Of a stretch of DNA of 30,945 bases, positions 1 to 4,294 are shown one piece after another; positions within the stretch are counted from its first letter, which is position 1; each line of letters starts with the position of its first letter. Under the pieces are notes generated by a model. That model was given only the letters and a program-made list of their open reading frames with translations, did no database searches and was not told the origin of the DNA. A program made the position numbers and the translations under genes. The DNA comes from a virus. The stretch lies in the IMG/VR virus record IMGVR_UViG_3300030106_004313, positions 1 to 30,945 of that record; one strand, 5' to 3'.

Positions 1-407
1 CTAATCTCAGATTTATTAATATAGATATTACCTTGTGCTTGTCCTCTTCTATACTCAGCCTGAACAGCGGCTGAATAAGCACCATTCTCCAAAGCTCTAT
101 CTCTAATTGTCTGCAAATCTTTCAAATGTCGTTTGTAATTAACGCCATATTTTTCATCCAGTTCATCTCTATAAAGTTGAATTGCTCTAACAACATGAGG
201 ACAGATTTCAGGATTAGTCATCTCATAAGCTCTTGTATGAGCTGAAGAAGCTGGAAAGCCAGCATTTATTGCAGCTTCTCTCATGGTTATCATACCATCA
301 TTAGAGACAAGCTCTTTAACAAACTTTTCTTGTTTACGAGAAAGCTTGCTATGTATATCGACTTTTGGCCGACCTCTTCCTTTTTTCAAAGGTTTTAAAA
401 TACTCAT
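1..407 (-). CDS. Terminase small subunit, partial (C-terminus off the left edge)
   Basis: The first 135 residues are visible, starting from the ATG at 405-407; the frame is still open at base 1. The small terminase recognises phage DNA and passes it to the large terminase for packaging into the procapsid. The basic N-terminus (KPLKKGRGRPK) is followed by a helix-turn-helix-like block, RKQEKFVKELV, then MREAAINAGFPASSAHTRAYE. That order is typical of Terminase_2-like small subunits. The following EKYGVNYKRHLKDLQTIRDR is probably the start of the central oligomerisation region. The ribosome-binding site is weak: the leader is T/A-only apart from AAGAT just before the ATG. The repeat-rich region upstream (485-592) could hold its binding site or its operator. 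The family call rests on motif recognition only. The large subunit would be expected just beyond the left edge. Confidence 0.75.
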   Translation of the reverse strand, partial: MSILKPLKKGRGRPKVDIHSKLSRKQEKFVKELVSNDGMITMREAAINAGFPASSAHTRAYEMTNPEICPHVVRAIQLYRDELDEKYGVNYKRHLKDLQTIRDRALENGAYSAAVQAEYRRGQAQGNIYINKSEI

Positions 408-484
408 ATCTTATATATATAACAGAAATTATTTTTTTTCAAAAAACTTTTTAGGCTCTTATAAGGCCAAACTTAATTTAACAG

Positions 485-592
485 TATGGTTACATATTTG
501 TATATCAGAAATGTAACCATATATGTAACTGCTATAATTCTTATATATAAAGGGATACAGAGTAAAAGTTACATGGTTACACTAGTTACACC
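485..592. repeat. Cluster of six GTTACA sites, with an 11-bp inverted repeat
   Basis: In about 105 bases GTTACA occurs on the plus strand at 489, 568, 576 and 585, and as TGTAAC at 512 and 524. Two sites form a perfect 11-bp inverted repeat, TATGGTTACAT (485-495) and ATGTAACCATA (511-521), separated by 15 bases. Three plus-oriented copies sit 8-9 bases apart at 568-590. The cluster lies in the leader of the terminase small-subunit gene. It looks like a protein-binding array: an operator, a packaging recognition site, or origin iterons. The repeats are directly visible; the function is inference. Confidence 0.7.
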
Positions 593-646
593 TATTTTTT
601 AAAAAAATTATTTTTTTTATTTTTCTGTCTATATATAGAGATTATT

Positions 647-677
647 AAAAAAGCCCCCGACATTTCTGTCGAGGGCT
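647..677 (-). terminator. Rho-independent terminator after the 688-1152 gene
   Basis: Read on the minus strand, AGCCCTCGACA, loop GAAA, TGTCGGGGGCT forms an 11-bp stem with one mismatch, followed directly by TTTTTT. It lies 11 bases after the stop of the hypothetical gene at 688-1152. It would separate that transcript from the terminase leader. Confidence 0.85.
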
Positions 678-687
678 GTAAGTTGTG

Positions 688-1152
688 TTAAGCACTTAGT
701 TTATTAGATTTAGTTTTAGGATGAATATAATCTACTATGGCACCTACTAAAACCATATGAGATTTATTACGTCCAAAGTATCGACTAGCTTCTCTATTAG
801 CTTCATGTAGTCCAAACTTACTAATCAGATCCCAAACTATAAATTCGTTAGAGACGGCTTTCAGGCTTTTGACCGGTTTGCCTTGGACATAAATAGTAGT
901 CTTATGACTTCTAAAATTACTTTTATGAACTCTTACAAATTCTTCAATGTAACTTCTTGGAAAATTTCCTTTCCCATCAAAGTTTTTACTAGAAGTATAG
1001 TAAGTAGGGGCATTTAAGCTGTATGGATCTCCCAAAGTATCATAAATCTCATTTTCAGATAATTTGCTCAAGAAAGTTTTTATTTTTCTTGTCATGATCT
1101 TATCAAACTTATTTGCTTTACTTATTAATTTTTGTTTTTCACTTTTAAGCAT
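688..1152 (-). CDS. Hypothetical protein, 154 aa, basic
   Basis: I do not recognise this protein. It is lysine-rich with no cysteines, no signal peptide and no membrane segment. The N-terminal 45 residues look helical, and the middle (SYIEEFVRVHKSNFRSHKTTIYVQGK) looks like mixed alpha/beta. The start is well supported: AAAGGAG sits six bases before the ATG. It is a single-gene transcription unit, with a candidate promoter overlapping a palindrome upstream (1238-1288) and an intrinsic terminator downstream (647-677). Its own promoter and terminator suggest regulation independent of the methyltransferase gene behind it. A basic, monocistronic early phage protein could bind nucleic acid or act on the host, but nothing visible proves it. 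Confidence 0.7.
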   Translation of the reverse strand: MLKSEKQKLISKANKFDKIMTRKIKTFLSKLSENEIYDTLGDPYSLNAPTYYTSSKNFDGKGNFPRSYIEEFVRVHKSNFRSHKTTIYVQGKPVKSLKAVSNEFIVWDLISKFGLHEANREASRYFGRNKSHMVLVGAIVDYIHPKTKSNKLSA

Positions 1153-1237
1153 TATGCTCTCCTTTAATGTGTGATTAAAAATTAAGAAACTGTTGGCCTA
1201 AGCCAAAAGTTTTTTGACACCAACAATTTCAAACAGA

Positions 1238-1288
1238 TATGAGATTTCTCTCATAATTTATTATACCATATTTAAAAACTTTTTTCAG
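1238..1288 (-). promoter_or_regulatory. Candidate sigma70-type promoter with an overlapping palindromic operator
   Basis: On the minus strand TATAAT occupies 1265-1260, with CTGAAA 17 bases upstream (1288-1283). Just downstream, around the expected transcription start, is a perfect 7-bp palindrome: TATGAGA (1238-1244), TTTC, TCTCATA (1249-1255). A second imperfect hairpin follows in the leader, where TGTTGG (about 1190-1195) can pair with CCAACA (about 1220-1225). The arrangement suggests a repressible promoter for the gene at 688-1152. The -35 box is weak. The rest of 1153-1390 is AT-rich and holds nothing else I can identify. Confidence 0.5.
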
Positions 1289-1390
1289 ATTTAATTTTAT
1301 TCAGTAAAATCAATAAGTTACAAATTTAAATTTTAAGATTTTTAAGATTTTGGCCACCGGTTTCTGCCGATTCGCAACTTAATGATTCGT

Positions 1391-2116
1391 TTAATTTTTT
1401 GGAAATAAGTCTCTTTGGCCGGTGTTACTTGTGGACTTAGGATATGATGCTCCCAAACTCTCTTCATAGTCCCCTTCCTTTTCAAGCTGACTTCTACATG
1501 GTGGTATCCAAACCAAATCTGTTCCAAACGACCTTTCATCTTCTTCAAAGCCTTTCCAAACAAACCAAGCATAGCTCGTAGCTGTGGACGCCGTAGCCGA
1601 TAGCTTTCCTTTAAGGATTGGTACTCGCTCTGTAAACTGAGCCACAAAATCAGGATGTGTCTTTTTAAATAATCTTTCATATCTTCCTACACTTTCTAAA
1701 AACTGTGTTCTTGCAAAGATAGCAACACAGTATCTTGCTTGTTTTAATGCTTTTAATACAAATTCTTCAGCCAGGTTAAATGGTGGATTGGTTACAATAT
1801 AATGATACTTCTGCTTTTCGTCTGTTTTAAGAAAATCGGCGATTCGGTCTTGACCATAATCATCTATGTCAGCTGAAACAACTGTATCAAAATACTCTTT
1901 TAATACTTTTGTCATGTGACCAGCTCCGCAAGCGGGCTCCAAACAATTAATATGCCCATATCGGCCAGTAAACTTATCCGGTATACGCCAATATTTTTTT
2001 AAAACTTTCTCAAACAACGCTCTTGTTGCCCAAGGCGGAGTAGGAAAGTAATCTTTACTCTCCTTATTCTCATGCCTTTGGCTCATAACAGCGTGTGTTT
2101 TATTTTGTTTTGTCAT
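1391..2116 (-). CDS. Phage DNA N6-adenine methyltransferase
   Basis: This 241-residue protein has the hallmarks of an SAM-dependent DNA adenine methyltransferase. The SAM-binding motif is LEPACGAGHM (residues 59-68), SADIDD (81-86) is a motif II-like acidic turn, and the catalytic motif IV TNPPF sits at 109-113. The N-terminal DYFPTPPWATRALFE (22-36) is typical of phage N-6 methyltransferases. Motif order and length fit a complete stand-alone enzyme; no restriction subunit is nearby. It probably modifies phage DNA to resist host nucleases or to mark replication or packaging sites. Its ATG overlaps the stop of the 45-residue gene upstream (ATGA), so translation is coupled. The target sequence cannot be read from the protein. 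No terminator is seen after its stop. Confidence 0.85.
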   Translation of the reverse strand: MTKQNKTHAVMSQRHENKESKDYFPTPPWATRALFEKVLKKYWRIPDKFTGRYGHINCLEPACGAGHMTKVLKEYFDTVVSADIDDYGQDRIADFLKTDEKQKYHYIVTNPPFNLAEEFVLKALKQARYCVAIFARTQFLESVGRYERLFKKTHPDFVAQFTERVPILKGKLSATASTATSYAWFVWKGFEEDERSFGTDLVWIPPCRSQLEKEGDYEESLGASYPKSTSNTGQRDLFPKN

Positions 2117-2250
2117 CCAACTCTAGTTATTTCTAAAATTTTATGATTAGGATTAATCATTTCTTTTATCTGATCTGCGTCATCCGCTTCTACCATAAAA
2201 CTAATTTGTTTTTCAAACATTGATACTTTTATATAATATCTATTTTCCAT
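2113..2250 (-). CDS. Small protein, 45 aa, between DpnD-like gene and methyltransferase
   Basis: This is a short gene with strong translational signals: AGGAGGAATGA precedes the ATG at 2250, and its TGA overlaps the methyltransferase ATG by four bases. The protein begins MENRYYIKVSMFEKQISF and continues VEADDADQIKEMI, giving a strand-strand-helix pattern. This resembles in outline the neighbouring 57-residue DpnD-like protein (a strand, then the acidic D/E-D/E-A pattern, then a helix), so the two may be diverged copies of one small fold. No function is known to me. The call rests on signal quality and operon fit rather than homology. Confidence 0.65.
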   Translation of the reverse strand: MENRYYIKVSMFEKQISFMVEADDADQIKEMINPNHKILEITRVG

Positions 2251-2424
2251 TCATTCCTCCTCATAAACATTTTCTAAAGTCCAATCATGTCCATCATCTG
2301 TTTTTTCCCAATCAGCGAAATCACTATCTTTAGCCATTTGCCACGCTTCATCTTCATTCTCTGCCATAATTGTAGTTTTATAACCTACGTCCATTGTTGC
2401 AGTAACAATAAATTTTTTAGCCAT
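2251..2424 (-). CDS. DpnD/PcfM-like small protein, 57 aa
   Basis: I start this gene at the ATG at 2424 because GGAGG lies seven bases upstream. The longer reading frame from 2460 would add only a lysine/arginine-rich stretch encoded inside the neighbouring gene. The protein reads FIVTATMDVGYKTTIMAENE, followed by an acidic helix (EDEAWQMAKD) and a C-terminal WTLENVYEEE. This beta-hairpin, ENEDEA, helix pattern resembles DpnD/PcfM-like domains of phages and plasmids, whose role is unknown. Its stop is immediately followed by the ATG of the 45-residue gene, and its start overlaps the 77-residue gene by eight bases, so these tiny genes and the methyltransferase form one operon. Confidence 0.65.
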   Translation of the reverse strand: MAKKFIVTATMDVGYKTTIMAENEDEAWQMAKDSDFADWEKTDDGHDWTLENVYEEE

Positions 2425-2650
2425 TTTTTTCCTCCATAATTTTTTTAACCTTTTCTTCAACCAACTGATCGAACCAATCGCTATCCGTTGGATTGTCGGT
2501 ATCTACAGCTAAGAGGCTTTTAAGTTTTTCCTCAACTAAATCTTCAAACCAATCGCTATCGGTTACTATATCTAAATTATGTTGAAGAAAATTTTCTAAT
2601 TCCAAAGCTAAAGGAACTAAGCTTGGTTTTACTTCTTGTATATCTTTCAT
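2417..2650 (-). CDS. Small acidic protein with a duplicated TDSDWF motif, 77 aa
   Basis: This hypothetical protein has an internal duplication: TDSDWFEDLVEEKLKSLL (residues 30-47) and TDSDWFDQLVEEKVKKIM (55-72), with a 25-residue period. Each copy is an acidic amphipathic helix with an invariant Trp-Phe pair. The protein is very acidic and has no cysteines. Highly acidic small phage proteins sometimes mimic DNA or bind host RNA polymerase, but that is speculation here. The start has AGGAG seven bases upstream. It is first in an operon with the DpnD-like, 45-residue and methyltransferase genes. A TTGACA (2707-2702) lies about 50 bases upstream, directly after the terminator of the previous gene, but no -10 box at normal spacing is clear. 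Confidence 0.65.
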   Translation of the reverse strand: MKDIQEVKPSLVPLALELENFLQHNLDIVTDSDWFEDLVEEKLKSLLAVDTDNPTDSDWFDQLVEEKVKKIMEEKNG

Positions 2651-2706
2651 ATAATCTCCTATAATGTGTTATGCGATATATCTTATACATATAATTAACT
2701 ATGTCA

Positions 2707-2752
2707 AATAAAAAAGCTGCATAAAGCGGAGGTGCCTTATGCAGCTAGTTTT
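2707..2752 (-). terminator. Intrinsic terminator after the membrane-anchored gene
   Basis: AGCTGCATAA (2715-2724) pairs perfectly with TTATGCAGCT (2737-2746) around a 12-base loop. Read on the minus strand the stem is followed by TTTTTTATTTG, so it should stop the transcript of the gene at 2871-3350. On the plus strand the stem is followed by AGTTTTT, so it may act both ways. The loop reads CACCTCC on the minus strand (GGAGGTG on the plus), a match to the anti-Shine-Dalgarno sequence. Confidence 0.8.
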
Positions 2753-2770
2753 TATCACACATTATATAGT

Positions 2771-2840
2771 TCTTTATTTTTAATTAAGGTCATAAAATAA
2801 AGAATCTTGAAAAAGGTAGTTTTTATTGTTTCTTTTTCAA
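2771..2840. repeat. Two further perfect inverted repeats in the 2651-2870 gap
   Basis: TCTTTATTTT (2771-2780) pairs with AAAATAAAGA (2794-2803), a 10-bp stem with a 13-base loop. TTGAAAAAG (2807-2815) pairs with CTTTTTCAA (2832-2840), a 9-bp stem with a 16-base loop. They follow each other and sit next to the terminator hairpin at 2715-2746. Just beyond, CACATATGTG (about 2861-2870) is self-complementary. The series could be an untranslated structured RNA, a retroregulatory 3' end for the 2871-3350 transcript, or a replication-related region. Confidence 0.6.
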
Positions 2841-2870
2841 CACCAGTTATCGCATATGATCACATATGTG

Positions 2871-3350
2871 TCAATTTTTATTTACATAAAGATAACCTAA
2901 CAGCGTAATAAATCCGATAACCGTGATACAAAGCACAGTAATCCCAATCCATTCCCATATTTTTCTGATGAGTTCTTGGCGTTCATAGATTTCTTTTTGC
3001 CTTTGCTTTCGTATTTGGCCTTCCATATGGAGTATTTCATTCCAAGAATTAGCTCCGTAATGAAAATTGATAAAAGTCTTCAGCTCTTGTCTTTGTTGTT
3101 CCAGTTTCTTTTTAGCTGTAAAAGCTTCGATGGCCGAGGCTTCTATTTCTTTGCCCTTGAATAATTTTTGTAAAGCTGAAGCATTCTTCGTGGTCTTCTC
3201 TGCGTTATCAACGTCACTCAGGGCTCCCATCCAGCGTGATAGGTCTTTTCCCATAGATTCTATATCTTTTCCGACTGCGAAACCATTTTTGATTGCGGTG
3301 AAAGCGGATTTAGCAACACTTAAAGCCGCGGTAATCGTTACAGGGTCCAT
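2871..3350 (-). CDS. Conserved marine-phage protein with a C-terminal membrane anchor, 159 aa
   Basis: I place the start at the ATG at 3350 (MDPVTITAALSVAKSA), preceded by AAAGG six bases upstream. The frame is open further up, to 3488, but that extension has no signal and crosses the promoter region. The protein begins with a small-residue helix, followed by GKDIESMGKDLSRWMGALSD and a long charged helical region (about residues 75-130). It ends in a single membrane segment, IGITVLCITVIGFITLLGY (about 135-153), with a short tail. I recall similar proteins (an MDP-start, a sliding helix, DLSRWMG, a C-terminal anchor) in many marine podoviruses, without an assigned role. A tail-anchored inner-membrane protein is likely. 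A holin or spanin-like role is possible but unproven. TTGACA (3403-3398) and TATAAT (3386-3381) lie upstream, but only 11 bases apart. Confidence 0.7.
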   Translation of the reverse strand: MDPVTITAALSVAKSAFTAIKNGFAVGKDIESMGKDLSRWMGALSDVDNAEKTTKNASALQKLFKGKEIEASAIEAFTAKKKLEQQRQELKTFINFHYGANSWNEILHMEGQIRKQRQKEIYERQELIRKIWEWIGITVLCITVIGFITLLGYLYVNKN

Positions 3351-3443
3351 TTGTAACCTTTCTGCGGTTGTTATGATTCGATTATAACTTTTTTTAATGT
3401 CAAGTCTATTAATTTGTAAAAAGTTATTTATAGTTAAAGGTTT

Positions 3444-3617
3444 ATGAATCAAGTTTTCAGAGGAGAGCCGTGTGTCATTTGCCATCAATGTGGTCGAAAG
3501 AAGTACTCAAGCGGTTGTACCTGTCACAAAATACAAAGGAAAGTAGCTCATGTCACTAGAACAAAAGGAAGAGGGAAAGATGAACATACCAAATCACACA
3601 AAATTACCAAACCGTAG
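3444..3617 (+). CDS. Small zinc-knuckle-like protein, 57 aa
   Basis: This short plus-strand gene is divergent from 2871-3350. The protein starts MNQVFRGEPCVICHQCGRKK and has CxxC (C10, C13), then H14, C16, and C25-T-C27-H28, enough ligands for one compact zinc site. The C-terminal half is strongly basic (KIQRKVAHVTRTKGRGKDEH), which suggests nucleic-acid binding. AAAGG lies three bases before the ATG, a short but possible spacing. Its 3' end overlaps the next plus-strand gene in another frame by about 38 bases, consistent with a two-gene cassette. I know no named family. The evidence is the cysteine pattern in an otherwise gene-free gap, so a chance frame remains possible. Confidence 0.5.
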   Translation: MNQVFRGEPCVICHQCGRKKYSSGCTCHKIQRKVAHVTRTKGRGKDEHTKSHKITKP

Positions 3618-3825
3618 GCCGTGCATCACGACTGATGTAGGAGAGGGCCTATCCATAACAGTATCGTATCATCCTGATACGGAAGAACCGGTAGAGCTGT
3701 TTGTAACGAGTAGAGGTAAGAAAGCGTCAGACGGGCCCATGACGGACGCTTTATATAATTTGGGCGTTACGGCCTCTAAATTAATGCAGAAAGAGGGTTT
3801 TCATTCGGCTGATACAGCTGACTGA
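3580..3825 (+). CDS. TSCPD-like small protein, 81 aa
   Basis: The protein reads NRRPCITTDVGEGLSITVSY, then HPDTEEPVELFVTSRGKKASDG and MTDALYNLGVTASKLMQKEG. This pattern (NRR, a strand, D/E-P-V-E-L-F, a glycine/serine turn, then an Ala/Leu helix) resembles the TSCPD domain. That domain occurs at the C-terminus of B12-dependent ribonucleotide reductases and in small stand-alone alphaproteobacterial proteins that begin with N-R-R. The function of the stand-alone forms is unknown. I prefer the ATG at 3580 (GGAAGAGGG just upstream, N-terminus aligned to the family) to the ATG at 3550, which has AAAGGAAA nine bases upstream. The gene runs against the main direction and its last 25 bases overlap the 3' end of the RHH gene tail to tail. 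Confidence 0.6.
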   Translation: MNIPNHTKLPNRRPCITTDVGEGLSITVSYHPDTEEPVELFVTSRGKKASDGPMTDALYNLGVTASKLMQKEGFHSADTAD

Positions 3826-4007
3826 CTTTTTCGCTTCATGTGAGCGTCAACCATCTCTTCAACTCTAGCCTGATCTTCTGACTTATACTGTGAGAAGATG
3901 TGTCTCAGTTGTCCGCCAATGGTACGGCCTTCTGTCTTTGCAATAACTTTTATCTTTTCATACACATCTTTTGGCACAAGAACGCTTTTCCATTTATTTG
4001 TATCCAT
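3801..4007 (-). CDS. Ribbon-helix-helix-like DNA-binding protein, 68 aa
   Basis: The sequence WKSVLVPKDVYEKIKVIAKT, then EGRTIGGQLRHIFSQY, fits a ribbon-helix-helix fold (Arc/MetJ/CopG type). It has a short strand that would enter the DNA major groove (KSVLVPK, residues 7-13), helix A (DVYEKIKVIAKTEG), a turn, and helix B (IGGQLRHIFSQYK). The C-terminal tail is charged. Such dimers repress promoters, commonly their own. GAGGT lies five bases before the ATG. Phased repeats overlap the candidate promoter at 4026-4059, which supports autoregulation. It could control the adjacent plus-strand cassette, the polA operon, or both. It is the only obvious small DNA-binding regulator in this window. The family call comes from the pattern alone. 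Confidence 0.7.
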   Translation of the reverse strand: MDTNKWKSVLVPKDVYEKIKVIAKTEGRTIGGQLRHIFSQYKSEDQARVEEMVDAHMKRKSQSAVSAE

Positions 4008-4025
4008 GTAAACCTCGTTTTTTCT

Positions 4026-4059
4026 AAGATATTATGCGATTTTACAAGATATTACAAGA
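4026..4059 (-). promoter_or_regulatory. RHH-gene promoter with helically phased direct repeats
   Basis: On the minus strand TTGTAA (4057-4052) and TAATAT (4034-4029) are 17 bases apart. Two sets of direct repeats overlie them. TTACAAGA occurs at 4042-4049 and 4052-4059, exactly 10 bases apart. AAGATATTA occurs at 4026-4034 and 4046-4054, 20 bases apart. Spacing of one and two DNA turns suits side-by-side dimers on one face of the helix, as ribbon-helix-helix repressors bind. The promoter boxes are imperfect. Confidence 0.5.
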
Positions 4060-4154
4060 AAAAGGTTGCAATTAACTATTTTATTTAGTACTTTTTAAGT
4101 CTCTCAATTTTTCTCCTTTTTAGTATTGAAAACATTTGAGGGGTGTAAATGGTA

Positions 4155-4184
4155 AAAAGGCTCAAGATTTGCTCTGAGCCTTTT
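4155..4184. terminator. Bidirectional intrinsic terminator, end of the replication operon
   Basis: AAAAGGCTCA (4155-4164) and TGAGCCTTTT (4175-4184) form a perfect 10-bp stem with a 10-base loop. T-rich tails follow on both strands: TTTTACTTTTT on the plus and TTTTTACC on the minus. On the minus strand it would end the operon finishing with polA. On the plus strand it would end read-through from the cassette at 3444-3825. Confidence 0.8.
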
Positions 4185-4241
4185 ACTTTTTGAGTTGTAA
4201 TAAAGTATTTTATCTGTTAGTTTATAAAGATCAATGTTACT

Positions 4242-4276
4242 AAGGCCCAGTTTTTACGCTGGGCCTTTTACTTTTG
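4242..4276 (+). terminator. Second hairpin terminator, plus orientation
   Basis: AAGGCCCAG (4242-4250) and CTGGGCCTT (4259-4267) form a perfect 9-bp stem with loop TTTTTACG, followed by TTACTTTT on the plus strand. The minus-strand tail has no T-run. No plus-strand gene lies between this hairpin and the one at 4155-4184. It therefore ends either read-through or a short untranslated plus-strand RNA. Confidence 0.6.
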
Positions 4277-4294
4277 GAGGATTGTTATGCGATT

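Noticed and set aside
1342-1680. A 112-codon minus-strand frame overlapping the methyltransferase
   Set aside because: It lies in another frame inside the well-supported methyltransferase, starts without a ribosome-binding site, and its basic composition is what a shifted frame of that gene gives.
2425-2460. Longer start for the DpnD-like gene (2460)
   Set aside because: It would add 12 Lys/Arg-rich residues lying inside the previous gene. The ATG at 2424 has GGAGG at the right distance.
3381-3403. TTGACA and TATAAT as a standard promoter
   Set aside because: The spacing is 11 bases, not 16-18, so I did not list it as a promoter, only as an oddity.
3351-3488. N-terminal extension of the membrane-anchored gene to 3488
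   Set aside because: The internal ATG at 3350 has a ribosome-binding site and a family-like N-terminus. The extension overlaps the probable promoter and the plus-strand cassette.
4141-4294. tRNA gene or riboswitch in the polA-RHH gap
   Set aside because: The hairpins are simple terminator stems. No cloverleaf arms, anticodon loop or CCA-like end could be fitted.
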